From NCBI GenBank assembly GCA_019745275.1, contig JAIETJ010000092.1:1-46742 (forward strand): a DNA stretch of 46,742 nucleotides, in the 5' to 3' direction. Position 1 is the first letter of the stretch; every line of letters begins with the position of its first letter. The notes beneath the pieces were generated by a model that was not told the DNA's origin, searched no databases, and saw nothing but the letters and a program-made list of their open reading frames with translations. The position numbers were made by a program, and so were the translations under genes. This document shows positions 24,334 through 33,446 of the stretch, piece after piece. This DNA comes from Pseudomonadaceae bacterium (GTDB taxonomy: Bacteria > Pseudomonadota > Gammaproteobacteria > Pseudomonadales > Pseudomonadaceae).

Positions 24334-25704
24334 CTAGCGGCTACTCGCGCCTTCTAGGTTGCGCATCAACAGAGCGTAGTTGAGTTCGATGTTTTCTGGC
24401 ACTGGCAGATAAACGGTGTGGCCATCGCCGGGGGCGACGCTGATGGTTTCGCAGTTGAGTTTTTCTAAGCGCTCAAGACGAAAATTCAGGTTGCCTTGTG
24501 GGGTCATCAGTTCCAGCAGGTCGCCGACGGCGAAGCGGTTTTTCACCTTGACCTCGGCTAGGCCATTGACCCGTTCGCCGGTCAGTTCGCCGACAAACTG
24601 TTGCTGCTCAGACACCGAGAAGCCGTGCTGATAGTTCTGGTATTCGTCATGTACGTGGCGGCGCAGAAAGCCCTCGGTGTAGCCGCGATGGGCCAGCGAT
24701 TCGAGGGTATCCATCAGTGACTTGTCGAAGGGTTTGCCGGCTACGGCGTCATCAATCGCCTTGCGATACACCTGAGCGGTGCGCGCGCAGTAGTAGTGGG
24801 ATTTGGTCCGGCCTTCGATTTTCAGCGAGTGCACGCCCATCTGCACGAGGCGCTCGACGTGCTGCACGGCGCGCAGGTCTTTGGAGTTCATGATGTAGGT
24901 GCCGTGCTCGTCTTCGTAGGCGGACATCAGCTCGCCGGGGCGGCTGGCGTCTTCCAGCAAGAACAGCTGGTCGGTGGGGCCGCCGCTGCCCAACGTTGGC
25001 TCGATCGGTTGCGCGGCAATCTGTTGCACGGGGATCGCTGGGTACTTTTGCACGATCTCGCCCAGCTGGTTTTCGCTGCCCTCATGGGTTTTGTATTCCC
25101 AGCGACAGGCATTGGTGCAACTGCCCTGATTGGGGTCGCGTTTGTTGATATAGCCGGAGAGCAGGCAGCGGCCGGAGTAGGCCATGCACAGGGCGCCATG
25201 CACGAACACTTCGAGCTGCATGCCGGGGACTTTTTCGCGGATCTCGCCGATCTCCTCCAGCGACAACTCGCGCGACAGAATCGCCCGGCTCAGTCCTTGC
25301 TGACGCCAGAACTCGACGCTGGCCCAGTTCACCGCGTTGGCCTGCACTGACAGGTGAATCGCCATCTGCGGGAAGTGCTCGCGCACCAGCAGGATCAGGC
25401 CGGGGTCGGACATGATCAGCGCATCCGGCCCCATGGCCACCACCGGCGCGAGGTCCTTGAGGAAGGTTTTCAGCTTGGCGTTATGCGGGGCGATATTCAC
25501 CACCACATAAAACTGCTTGCCCTGTGCGTGCGCCTCGTTAATGCCAATCGCCAAGGTCGCGTGGTCGAACTCGTTGTTGCGCACCCGCAAGCTGTAGCGC
25601 GGCTGCCCGGCATATACCGCATCGGCGCCGTAAGCGAAGGCATAACGCATGTTCTTCAAGGTGCCGGCGGGCGAGAGCAGTTCGGGCTTAAACGGGGCGG
25701 ACAT
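24334..25704 (-). CDS. U32 family protein, TrhP/YegQ type (tRNA wobble-uridine hydroxylation)
   Basis: A 456-residue protein matching YegQ/TrhP in length and layout. E. coli TrhP takes part in prephenate-dependent formation of 5-hydroxyuridine at the wobble position of certain tRNAs. Seen here: the N-terminal ELLSPAGTLKNMRYAFAYGADAVYAGQPRYSLR barrel start, the U32 signature EVFVHGALCMAYSGRCLLSGY-NKRDPNQGSCTNACRW, whose cysteines would bind an Fe-S cluster, SLKIEGRTKSHYY, and a C-terminal beta domain (VGDLLELMTPQGN). Classed with collagenase-like peptidases, it lacks a proven protease site. Start at 25704 is supported by MSAPFKPELLSPAG, as in relatives. The assignment to TrhP rather than another U32 paralogue rests on length and motif order. 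Confidence 0.88.
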   Translation of the reverse strand: MSAPFKPELLSPAGTLKNMRYAFAYGADAVYAGQPRYSLRVRNNEFDHATLAIGINEAHAQGKQFYVVVNIAPHNAKLKTFLKDLAPVVAMGPDALIMSDPGLILLVREHFPQMAIHLSVQANAVNWASVEFWRQQGLSRAILSRELSLEEIGEIREKVPGMQLEVFVHGALCMAYSGRCLLSGYINKRDPNQGSCTNACRWEYKTHEGSENQLGEIVQKYPAIPVQQIAAQPIEPTLGSGGPTDQLFLLEDASRPGELMSAYEDEHGTYIMNSKDLRAVQHVERLVQMGVHSLKIEGRTKSHYYCARTAQVYRKAIDDAVAGKPFDKSLMDTLESLAHRGYTEGFLRRHVHDEYQNYQHGFSVSEQQQFVGELTGERVNGLAEVKVKNRFAVGDLLELMTPQGNLNFRLERLEKLNCETISVAPGDGHTVYLPVPENIELNYALLMRNLEGASSR

Positions 25705-25920
25705 GGCGATGACACTCGAATGGCGCAGAAAATGGGCCGGGACTTTAGCCGCTGCCCAGCGTCGCGCACATTGACCTGGGTCAGTCCGGCGCGTGATTGC
25801 CCGCCGTCAGCGCAGGGCCTGGGCGGCGAGCGGTAACAGTGGCGCGGACAACTAGCCTCAGGTTTGGTGTCTGGTGTTAGACGGCAGGTTAGGCTGTGCG
25901 GCTATTCAAGGAGCTTGGCC

Positions 25921-26913
25921 ATGTTGCATCGGATTGCCCTGTTATCACTGCTGTTGCTCGCCGGTTGCGCGCAAAATCCTGTCGGTTTGCCGCTTTGGCA
26001 AGCGACCAAAGTGGCCCCGCCAAGCATGCAATACCTAGGTGTTGGCGGCTATTTGCTGCGCTGGCAGGGCGAGGCCTTACTGTTTGCGCCCTCGTTCAGT
26101 AACCCCGCGACCCTCGGCCAGCCGCCGCTGACGGTGCTGGCCGATAACGCCAAGATTGACCAACTGATGCCGCCTGCCGCCGATGTCAGCATGCTGCTGG
26201 TCGGCCACGCCCACTACGATCACCTGCTGGACGTGCCGCGCGTCCTGCAAAAGCACGCGCCGAATGCCAAGGTTTATGGCAGCCAGACCATGGGCCACAT
26301 CCTCGCCGCCGTGATCCCTGATGAGCGGATTGTCGATGCCGAAGCGCTGATGGCCATCGGCGCCACGCCGGGGCAGTGGTTCTACTCACCCGAGCGGCAC
26401 ATGCGCGCCATGGCGATTAAGAGCGAACATTCGCCGCATATGTTCGGCATCAAGTTGCTGACCGGCAGCTATGACCAGGACCTGAGCGAATTGCCGACCT
26501 CGGTGTTTGCCTGGAAGGAGGGTCAAACCCTGGCCTGGCTGGTGGATTTGCTCGACGCCCAAGGTCAGCCGCTGTACCGCATCCATTACCAAGACGCCGG
26601 CAGCACCGCGCCCTTGGGCTTGCCACCGCAACTGCCAGACCGCAAGCGGGTGGATGTCGAGGTGTTGTGTGCCGGTGCCTGGAATCAGTCACCGGGCTAT
26701 CCCGAGATCCTGCTCAAGCGTCTGCAGCCACGCTTGACGGTGATTGGTCACTGGGAGGATTTTTTCGGCAACGATCCGCACGTGCCACAAGCCTTGCGCC
26801 TGCAGGATATTCGCCAGCTGATCGCCATCACTCGCGCCAATCAGCCGGCCGATGGCGCTTTCAAGTTGCCGGTGCCCTTCGCCGAAATTCCGTTACCGCC
26901 GCTGCAGCGCTGA
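25921..26913 (+). CDS. Metallo-beta-lactamase-fold lipoprotein (RomA/UlaG-like)
   Basis: A 330-residue predicted lipoprotein, signal MLHRIALLSLLLLAGC with C16, start chosen because AGGAG lies seven bases before the ATG at 25921. The MBL fold is shown by LRWQGEALLFAPSFSNP near 45-61 and the metal motif GHAHYDHLLD (H96, H98, D100, H101). Later metal ligands probably include the H in IKSEHSPHMFG and the D/H of GHWEDFF. The nearest known classes are NAPE-PLD/RomA-like hydrolases. Being lipid-anchored it would act on a periplasmic substrate, which is unknown. Divergent from the U32 gene. Confidence 0.88.
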   Translation: MLHRIALLSLLLLAGCAQNPVGLPLWQATKVAPPSMQYLGVGGYLLRWQGEALLFAPSFSNPATLGQPPLTVLADNAKIDQLMPPAADVSMLLVGHAHYDHLLDVPRVLQKHAPNAKVYGSQTMGHILAAVIPDERIVDAEALMAIGATPGQWFYSPERHMRAMAIKSEHSPHMFGIKLLTGSYDQDLSELPTSVFAWKEGQTLAWLVDLLDAQGQPLYRIHYQDAGSTAPLGLPPQLPDRKRVDVEVLCAGAWNQSPGYPEILLKRLQPRLTVIGHWEDFFGNDPHVPQALRLQDIRQLIAITRANQPADGAFKLPVPFAEIPLPPLQR

Positions 26914-26970
26914 GTCATAGGTGTCGAGTCCCCCCTGCCGGAGAGGCGTGGGGCGGATTCGCCGCAGGCT

Positions 26971-27010
26971 GGCGGATTGTTCGCTGCGCTCCTGAATCCA
27001 CCCTACGTCC
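26971..27010. repeat. REP-like intergenic repeat, copy 4
   Basis: Starts GGCGGATTGTTCGCTGCGC and continues with CTCCTGAATCCACCCTACG, a near copy of the inverted core found at 6469. It lies in the 287-base gap between the MBL lipoprotein and pstS; the rest of the gap holds the pstS promoter. Confidence 0.75.
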
Positions 27011-27099
27011 CTGAACACCCTACGGACTTCGGGTTATTTTTGCCGTGCGTCGGAGCTATTGGCGCAGAGGTTGTGGCTGATCTTTAATCGCTAACGGCG

Positions 27100-27128
27100 C
27101 ATTCATCTAATTGTCACAATCGTGCCAT
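27100..27128 (+). promoter_or_regulatory. Candidate Pho box of pstS (three 11-base-spaced half sites)
   Basis: CATTCAT (27100-27106), TTGTCAC (27111-27117) and GTGCCAT (27122-27128) each match the PhoB half site CTGTCAT at five of seven bases and are exactly 11 bases apart, the PhoB spacing. The box ends 72 bases before the pstS ATG. Under phosphate shortage PhoB would bind here. Confidence 0.7.
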
Positions 27129-27200
27129 AGAGTGGTCGCATGGCCTCCCGATACTGGCCGCCGAGTTAACCTCTATAACCTATCCAACTAGGAGTAAGGC

Positions 27201-28169
27201 ATGAAGTTTAAGCGTTTGATGACCGCCATGACGTTTGTCGCGGCAGCTGTTGCAACTGCTAGCGCGGTGGCCAGTGTTGACCCAAGCATTCCGGCTTATA
27301 CAAAAACCACCGGTGTATCGGGCAACTTGTCCAGCGTGGGCTCCGACACCCTGGCTAACCTGATGACGCTGTGGGCCGAAGACTACAAAAAGATGTACCC
27401 AAGCGTGAACATTCAGATCCAAGCCGCTGGCTCCTCCACCGCGCCACCGGCCTTGACCGAAGGTACCTCGAACCTTGGCCCAATGAGCCGGCAGATGAAG
27501 GACGTTGAACTCTCGGCGTTTGAAAGCAAATATGGCTACAAGCCAACCGCCGTTCCGGTGGCTGTGGATGCCTTGGCCGTGTTTGTGAACAAAGATAACC
27601 CGATTAAAAGCCTGTCGATGGCTCAGGTTGACGGTATTTTCTCGGCCAACCGTCTATGCGGCGGCGCCAACATCAAAACGTGGGGCGACGTGGGTCTGAC
27701 TGGCGAGTGGGCTGACAAGCCAATTCAGTTGTTCGGTCGTAACTCGGTGTCTGGCACCTACGGTTACTTCAAAGAAACCGCGCTGTGCAAAGGCGATTTC
27801 CGTGGCAACGTTAACGAGCAGCCGGGTTCGGCCTCGGTGGTGCAATCGGTTAGCCAGTCGCTGAACGGCATTGGTTACTCGGGTATTGGCTACAAAACCT
27901 CCAGCACTCGCGCCGTACCGCTGACCAAGAAAGACGGTGGTGAAGTAGAAGAAGCCAACGAAGCAAACGCCTTGAGCGGCAAGTACCCACTGGCGCGCTT
28001 CCTATTCGTGTACGTCAACAAGGCCCCGAACAAGCCATTGGCACCGTTGGAAGCTGAGTTCTTGAAGTCGGTACTGTCGCAGCAAGGTCAGCAAACCGTG
28101 GTTAAAGACGGTTACATCCCGCTGCCAGCCAAAGTTGTGGCCAAGGCGTTGAAAGACCTCGGTCTGTAA
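27201..28169 (+). CDS. pstS: Phosphate ABC transporter substrate-binding protein PstS
   Basis: A 322-residue periplasmic phosphate-binding protein. The signal peptide spans about residues 1-28 ([15 protein letters not shown]). Binding-site motifs are [35 protein letters not shown] and [14 protein letters not shown], whose serine, arginine and threonine contacts coordinate phosphate. AGGAG precedes the ATG. It is separated from pstC by 247 bases containing a strong terminator and a second Pho box, so pstS can be made in excess over the membrane components. Confidence 0.97.
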   Translation: MKFKRLMTAMTFVAAAVATASAVASVDPSIPAYTKTTGVSGNLSSVGSDTLANLMTLWAEDYKKMYPSVNIQIQAAGSSTAPPALTEGTSNLGPMSRQMKDVELSAFESKYGYKPTAVPVAVDALAVFVNKDNPIKSLSMAQVDGIFSANRLCGGANIKTWGDVGLTGEWADKPIQLFGRNSVSGTYGYFKETALCKGDFRGNVNEQPGSASVVQSVSQSLNGIGYSGIGYKTSSTRAVPLTKKDGGEVEEANEANALSGKYPLARFLFVYVNKAPNKPLAPLEAEFLKSVLSQQGQQTVVKDGYIPLPAKVVAKALKDLGL

Positions 28170-28277
28170 GAATTGCGCAATACCTGCTGCGCTTGGTCAT
28201 GAGCTAATTCTAGATTCTGCGTTGCACGGGTAAGGAAGCCCAAGCGTGACTTGAGCGATCAAGCCACGTTTACTATT

Positions 28278-28325
28278 AGGTTCGCCACTGGTGTTACTGG
28301 TCGGCGGACCTTTTGTGTTTTTGTT
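28278..28325 (+). terminator. Rho-independent terminator after pstS
   Basis: AGGTTCGCC (28278-28286) pairs with GGCGGACCT (28303-28311) through nine pairs including one G-U, followed by TTTTGTGTTTTTG. It ends one base before the Pho box of pstC, so the two genes form separate transcription units. Confidence 0.85.
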
Positions 28326-28343
28326 CTGTAATCTTTCTGTCAC
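28326..28343 (+). promoter_or_regulatory. Pho box of pstC
   Basis: CTGTAAT-CTTT-CTGTCAC is a direct repeat with the 11-base PhoB period and a close match to CTGTCAT-N4-CTGTCAT. A weaker third unit CGCCGTT follows at 28348. It lies 73 bases before the chosen pstC start. Confidence 0.8.
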
Positions 28344-28375
28344 AAAGCGCCGTTAGGCTTTGCCTGATAATCAGC

Positions 28376-28420
28376 ATGAACGATCTGGCTTACTTTCCTA
28401 TGACGACTCTTGCCCTATGA
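28376..28420 (+). CDS. 14-codon ORF overlapping the pstC start
   Basis: MNDLAYFPMTTLAL followed by TGA, whose last bases overlap the pstC ATG at 28417 as ATGA. There is no strong ribosome-binding site before it. It might couple translation into pstC, or it could be the displaced original N-terminus of PstC after a frameshift. Its reality as a peptide is untested. Confidence 0.35.
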   Translation: MNDLAYFPMTTLAL

Positions 28421-30675
28421 CTAATTCTTCCTCTGCGCGGATTGATTTCAATACGCCGCAACTGCAACGCAAGCGCCGCATTCGTGCGCTTAAAGACCGC
28501 CTCACCGGCTGGTACGTGTTGATCGGCGGCCTCACGGTGCTGGCCACCATCACCCTGATCTTTTTTTACTTGGCCTATGTGGTGGCGCCGCTGTTTCAGG
28601 GCGCCGATCTGAGCAGCAAGGAGCCGCTTAGCCCGGCTTGGCTACAAGATGCCGGCAAGCCGTTGATGCTGACCATCGAGGAGCAAAATCAGATTGGCCT
28701 GCGGATTTCCGAGCGTGCCGAGGCAGTGTTCTTCTCGGTCAAGACCGGTCATGAACTGCGCCGCGTGAGCTTGCCGTTACCGGCCGGTGCGCAGGTGGTG
28801 TCGTTGCAGCAAGGGCAGCCGGGCAGCGCCATGGTGGTGTTGGGTTTGTCCAATGGTCAGGCGTTGGTGCTGCGCCATGCGTACAAAGCCAGCTACCCAG
28901 ACGGCAAGAAAACCATCACCCCCGAGGTTGAGTACCCGTACGGCGAAACCGCCTTGCAAGTTGACCCGCAAGGCCGACCGCTGGAGCACGTGAACCTCGG
29001 TGTGCATGACGATACCTTGCTGGTAGTCGGTTCAAGCGGCAATCAATTGCACGTCTTAGCGTTGACCAAGGAAGAAAACCAATTCACCGGCGAGAGTAGC
29101 GTTAGCGAAGAGCGCATCGAACTGCCACAGATTGCCGAACCGATCAAAGCGCTGTTTGTTGACGTGCGCCAGAACTGGTTGTTCGTGGTCAATGGCCGCG
29201 CGCAGATGGACGTATTCAACCTGCCTAAACGCAGCCTGAATGGCCGCTACCCGCTGTTACAAGATGGCGATGCCGAGGTCACTACCAGCAGTCAGTTGCT
29301 TGGCGGCATCTCGTTGCTGATCGGTGACTCCAAAGGTGGCATTGGTCAGTGGTTTATGGCCCGCGACGCGGATGATCAGCAAAGCCTCAAACATATTCGC
29401 GACTTCCAAATGGGCGACTCGCCGATTCGGCAAATCGTTGCTGAAGAGCGTCGCAAAGGCTTTATGGCCTTGAATGGCGCTGGCGAAATGGGGGTGTTTC
29501 ACAGCACCGCGCAGCGCACTCTGTTGATCGAGCCGGTAGCTGCCGATGCCCGTTTGCTGGCGTTGTCGCCACGGGCGAACAAAATCTTGGTAGAGGCCGG
29601 CGCTAAGCTGTTGCCCTTCAAACTGGACAACCCGCACCCGGAAATCTCCTGGAGTTCGCTGTGGGGCAAGGTTTGGTACGAGAGCTACGACAAGCCTGAG
29701 TACATCTGGCAATCAACGGCGGCGAATGCCGAGTTCGAGCCGAAGATGAGCCTCGCGCCACTGACTTACGGCACGCTCAAGGCGGCCTTTTACGCCATGT
29801 TGCTGGCGGCCCCGCTGGCGATTGCCGCGGCAATTTTCACCGCCTACTTTATGGCCCCGCGCATGCGTCGCAAGGTCAAGCCGGTGATCGAGTTGATGGA
29901 GGCACTGCCAACGGTGATTCTCGGCTTCTTCGCCGGTTTGTTCCTCGCGCCCTATGTCGAGCTGCACCTGCCGGGGATCTTCACCCTGCTGCTGCTGACC
30001 CCGATCGGTATTTTAGTCGCCGGTTTCACTTGGAGCCGCTTGCCCGCAGCAATTCGCCAACGCGTCCCTGAGGGTTGGGAAGCGGCGATTTTGATCCCGG
30101 TGGTGCTGGGCGTGGGTTGGTTGTCGCTGAGCATGAGTCCGCTGCTGGAAAACTGGTTATTCGGCGGCGACATGCGCATGTGGATCTCTAACGATCTAGG
30201 CATTCCCTTCGACCAGCGCAACGCCCTGATCGTCGGTTTGGCCATGGGTTTCGCGGTGATCCCGAACATTTTCTCGATTGCCGAAGACGCCATCTTCAGT
30301 GTGCCGCGCAGCCTGACCTTAGGCTCTCTGGCACTCGGCGCGACTCCTTGGCAAACGCTAACGCGGGTGGTGATTTTGACCGCCAGCCCGGGGATTTTCT
30401 CGGCCGTAATGATCGGCATGGGCCGCGCCGTCGGCGAGACCATGATCGTGCTGATGGCCACCGGTAACACGCCGATTATGGACGCCAACATGTTCGAGGG
30501 TATGCGCACCTTGGCGGCTAACGTAGCGGTGGAAATGCCCGAGTCCGAGGTCGGTGGCTCGCATTATCGCGTACTGTTTCTCTCCGCCTTCGTGCTGCTG
30601 ACGTTCACCTTTGTGATGAACACTCTGGCCGAAATAATTCGTCAGCGCTTGCGTGGCAAGTACGCGTCGCTCTAG
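28417..30675 (+). CDS. pstC: Phosphate ABC transporter permease PstC (long form)
   Basis: A 752-residue inner-membrane permease for high-affinity phosphate import. A first helix lies at about 33-55 (VLIGGLTVLATITLIFFYLAYVV). A large extracytoplasmic domain follows (about 60-450) with beta-propeller-like repeats, the extension seen in Pseudomonas and Vibrio PstC. The C-terminal transport domain (about 455-750) has several helices and the permease EAA loop around RSLTLGSLALGATPWQTL. It is about twice the E. coli length, normal for the genus. The frame starts at a TTG (28360), but the ATG at 28417 is preferred. Neither has a good ribosome-binding site, and a 14-codon ORF overlaps the ATG. Confidence 0.94.
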   Translation: MTNSSSARIDFNTPQLQRKRRIRALKDRLTGWYVLIGGLTVLATITLIFFYLAYVVAPLFQGADLSSKEPLSPAWLQDAGKPLMLTIEEQNQIGLRISERAEAVFFSVKTGHELRRVSLPLPAGAQVVSLQQGQPGSAMVVLGLSNGQALVLRHAYKASYPDGKKTITPEVEYPYGETALQVDPQGRPLEHVNLGVHDDTLLVVGSSGNQLHVLALTKEENQFTGESSVSEERIELPQIAEPIKALFVDVRQNWLFVVNGRAQMDVFNLPKRSLNGRYPLLQDGDAEVTTSSQLLGGISLLIGDSKGGIGQWFMARDADDQQSLKHIRDFQMGDSPIRQIVAEERRKGFMALNGAGEMGVFHSTAQRTLLIEPVAADARLLALSPRANKILVEAGAKLLPFKLDNPHPEISWSSLWGKVWYESYDKPEYIWQSTAANAEFEPKMSLAPLTYGTLKAAFYAMLLAAPLAIAAAIFTAYFMAPRMRRKVKPVIELMEALPTVILGFFAGLFLAPYVELHLPGIFTLLLLTPIGILVAGFTWSRLPAAIRQRVPEGWEAAILIPVVLGVGWLSLSMSPLLENWLFGGDMRMWISNDLGIPFDQRNALIVGLAMGFAVIPNIFSIAEDAIFSVPRSLTLGSLALGATPWQTLTRVVILTASPGIFSAVMIGMGRAVGETMIVLMATGNTPIMDANMFEGMRTLAANVAVEMPESEVGGSHYRVLFLSAFVLLTFTFVMNTLAEIIRQRLRGKYASL

Positions 30676-30713
30676 TACGCGCAGCCCTAGGTGTGGAATA
30701 AAAGGTAGTTATC

Positions 30714-32384
30714 GTGAAAAAGCAGTCTTTGAAAAGTTGGTACAAAAGCGGTGCTCCGGGCGTGTGGATCAGTGCCGGTTCGGTGTCGATCGCGGTGATC
30801 ATGACCCTCGGTCTGCTGCTGCTGATTAGCGTGCGCGGTCTGGGCTATTTTTGGCCGGCAGACCTTTTGCAGGTTAACTACCAAATTCCCGGCCAGCCTT
30901 CCCATGTGCTGGTTGGCGAGCTGGTGCAGGTCGAGGAAGTTTCCCGGGTTAGGCTGAAAAGCGCAGGTTTCCCTGTGCCCGAGCAAGGCCCGGAGTTTAT
31001 GACCCGCGACCTGATCAAAGTCGGCAACCGGGAAATTAACGGTAATGACTTTTCCTGGGTCATTGGTGAGTGGCTCAGCGAACACAGCTATCCGCCAGAG
31101 TTGGTGGCGTTGGAGCGCCGTGAGTGGGGTAACTTCTACGGCAGCTTGGTCAGCCTCAAAGAGAGTGGCAAGGTGATTGCCGAAGGTCAGGCTGCTTGGC
31201 CGTTACTGCAAGAGCGTTTAGCGCGGGTTAATCAGCTGTCGAGCAAACTCGACAAGCTGGAAAAGAAAGACATCGGTGCGATCAACCACGGTCTCGAGCG
31301 CTTGCGTTTGCAAACTCGCAAACTGGAGTTGCAGGGCATTTTAGATGCCACCGCGCAAGCCGACATCGACGCCGAGCGCGCTGCCCTTGAAGCACGCTAT
31401 AAAGCCTTGGAAGGCGAGCTGGTTAGTTTGCATGCCGAGTTCGACCGCGACAGTGTGATCGTGCGTGAAATAGGCGGGCAAGAGAAAGAAATCAGCCTAG
31501 GTAAAATTGTTAAAGCTCTGCAGCCCAACAGCATGTCGGTGTTCGCCAAACTGGGCGTTTACTTTCACAACCTTTGGTCGTTTTTGAGTGATGACCCGCG
31601 TGAAGCCAACACCGAAGGCGGGATTTTCCCGGCCATCTTCGGCACCATCATGATGACCATGTTGATGGCCGTGATTGTCACTCCATTCGGTGTGCTGGCG
31701 GCGGTGTACCTGCGCGAATACGCCAAGCAAAACGCCCTGACGCGGACTATCCGCATCGCGGTCAACAACTTGGCCGGGGTGCCGGCGATTGTCTACGGGG
31801 TGTTCGGTCTGGGCTTCTTCGTCTATGTACTGGGCGGCTCAATAGATAGCCTGTTGTTTCCAGAAGCCTTGCCGGCCCCGACCTTCGGTACTCCGGGCTT
31901 GCTCTGGGCTTCGTTGACCTTGGCAATTCTGGCCGTGCCGGTGGTGATTGTGGCCACCGAAGAAGGCTTGGCGCGGATTCCACGGTCGCTACGTGAAGGC
32001 TCGCTGGCACTCGGCGCAACTAAGTCGGAAACCCTGTGGAAGATCGTCTTGCCGATGGCGACACCGGCGATGATGACCGGGCTGATCCTCGCCGTGGCGC
32101 GCGCCGCCGGTGAAGTAGCGCCGCTGATGCTGGTCGGCGTGGTTAAGTTGGCCCCGGCCTTGCCGGTGGATGGCAACTATCCATTCTTGCACTTCGATCA
32201 AAAAATCATGCACTTAGGTTTTCATATCTACGATGTCGGCTTCCAAAGCCCCAACGTAGAAGCGGCGCGGCCGTTGGTGTTTGCCACCGCCATGCTGCTG
32301 GTACTGGTGATTGCCCTGTTGAATCTATCGGCGGTGACCTTGCGTAACCATCTGCGCGAAAAGTACAAAGCCCTGGATCATTGA
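30714..32384 (+). CDS. pstA: Phosphate ABC transporter permease PstA (long form)
   Basis: A 556-residue partner permease of PstC. One helix is near the N-terminus (VSIAVIMTLGLLLLISV). A long soluble insert follows (about 60-290) that includes a coiled-coil stretch (RVNQLSSKLDKLEKK, LEARYKALEGELVSLHAEF). The transport domain (about 300-550) has FPAIFGTIMMTMLMAVIVTPFGVLAAVYL and the EAA loop RIPRSLREGSLALGATKSETLWKIVLP. Starts at GTG after AAGG, 38 bases past pstC, so the two are surely co-transcribed. A hairpin lies between it and pstB. Confidence 0.95.
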   Translation: MKKQSLKSWYKSGAPGVWISAGSVSIAVIMTLGLLLLISVRGLGYFWPADLLQVNYQIPGQPSHVLVGELVQVEEVSRVRLKSAGFPVPEQGPEFMTRDLIKVGNREINGNDFSWVIGEWLSEHSYPPELVALERREWGNFYGSLVSLKESGKVIAEGQAAWPLLQERLARVNQLSSKLDKLEKKDIGAINHGLERLRLQTRKLELQGILDATAQADIDAERAALEARYKALEGELVSLHAEFDRDSVIVREIGGQEKEISLGKIVKALQPNSMSVFAKLGVYFHNLWSFLSDDPREANTEGGIFPAIFGTIMMTMLMAVIVTPFGVLAAVYLREYAKQNALTRTIRIAVNNLAGVPAIVYGVFGLGFFVYVLGGSIDSLLFPEALPAPTFGTPGLLWASLTLAILAVPVVIVATEEGLARIPRSLREGSLALGATKSETLWKIVLPMATPAMMTGLILAVARAAGEVAPLMLVGVVKLAPALPVDGNYPFLHFDQKIMHLGFHIYDVGFQSPNVEAARPLVFATAMLLVLVIALLNLSAVTLRNHLREKYKALDH

Positions 32385-32409
32385 TTTAGCGCCAGCAAAC
32401 TGTTTTCCG

Positions 32410-32437
32410 GGTGACCAGCCGCGATGTGCTGGCCACC
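32410..32437 (+). other. Hairpin between pstA and pstB
   Basis: GGTGACCAGC (32410-32419) pairs with GCTGGCCACC (32428-32437) with one mismatch and an 8-base loop. No U-run follows, so it is more likely an RNA-processing or stability element than a terminator. Confidence 0.45.
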
Positions 32438-32507
32438 CCACGACGGACAGCGCATCGCTGGTCCGGTAACGCCACAATCTTTCACCCATCCGTTACGGAG
32501 TGAAGTT

Positions 32508-33341
32508 ATGCAACACGAACCACACACACACGGTATCAACATCAGCAGTTTGGGCCGCAGCTCGCAGAGCATGCGTCTGGCGGAAGAAACCGTTGGCCTC
32601 GAAGTGCCCGGGTTGAACCTGTTCTACGGCGACAAACAAGCGCTGTACGACGTTAAGTTGAATATTCCTAAGCAGCGGGTAACGGCTTTTATCGGCCCGT
32701 CGGGCTGTGGTAAATCGACCTTGCTGCGCTGCTTCAATCGCATGAATGACTTGGTTGACGGTTGCCGCATTGAAGGCGCGATCAACATGGATGGCCGCGA
32801 TATCTACCGCAAAGGCGAAGACGTGGCGGACCTGCGTCGCCGCGTCGGCATGGTATTTCAGAAGGCCAACCCGTTCCCGAAAAGCATCTACGAGAACGTC
32901 GCCTACGGCCTACGGATTCAGGGTATCAACCAGAAACGCATTCTAGACGAAGCGGTAGAGCAGTCGCTGAAAGGCGCTGCATTGTGGGAAGAAGTAAAAG
33001 ACCGTTTGAACGACTCCGCCTTGGGTCTGTCCGGCGGCCAGCAGCAGCGTTTGGTGATTGCCCGGACCATCGCCGTGCAGCCCGAAGTGCTGTTACTCGA
33101 TGAGCCGTGCTCGGCGCTCGATCCGATCTCGACGCTGAAAGTCGAAGAGCTGATCTGCGAGCTAAAGACCAAATTCACCATCGTCATCGTTACCCACAAC
33201 ATGCAGCAAGCCGCGCGAGTGTCTGACTACACTGCGTTTATGTATATGGGTAAATTGATCGAGTTTGGCGACACCGATACGTTGTTCACCAACCCGGCCA
33301 AGAAGCAAACCGAAGACTACATCACCGGTCGTTATGGCTGA
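32508..33341 (+). CDS. pstB: Phosphate ABC transporter ATPase PstB
   Basis: A 277-residue ABC ATPase that powers PstCA and passes transport status toward PhoU/PhoR. It shows Walker [10 protein letters not shown], the Q-loop region [19 protein letters not shown], signature LSGGQQQRL, Walker [13 protein letters not shown] and the H-switch [11 protein letters not shown]. The start at MQHEPHTHG (32508), with CGGAG nine bases upstream, is the usual one; the frame itself opens at 32424. Followed by phoU after 105 bases. Confidence 0.97.
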   Translation: MQHEPHTHGINISSLGRSSQSMRLAEETVGLEVPGLNLFYGDKQALYDVKLNIPKQRVTAFIGPSGCGKSTLLRCFNRMNDLVDGCRIEGAINMDGRDIYRKGEDVADLRRRVGMVFQKANPFPKSIYENVAYGLRIQGINQKRILDEAVEQSLKGAALWEEVKDRLNDSALGLSGGQQQRLVIARTIAVQPEVLLLDEPCSALDPISTLKVEELICELKTKFTIVIVTHNMQQAARVSDYTAFMYMGKLIEFGDTDTLFTNPAKKQTEDYITGRYG

Positions 33342-33446
33342 CAGCAGGGGCTGTCGCCAAACCTTTGCGGCATGCGCATTACTTGGATAGATGATTAATC
33401 GGCGGGCAGTTAAACGCTTGCAGCCGGCAGCTTTCGCGGAGCCACT

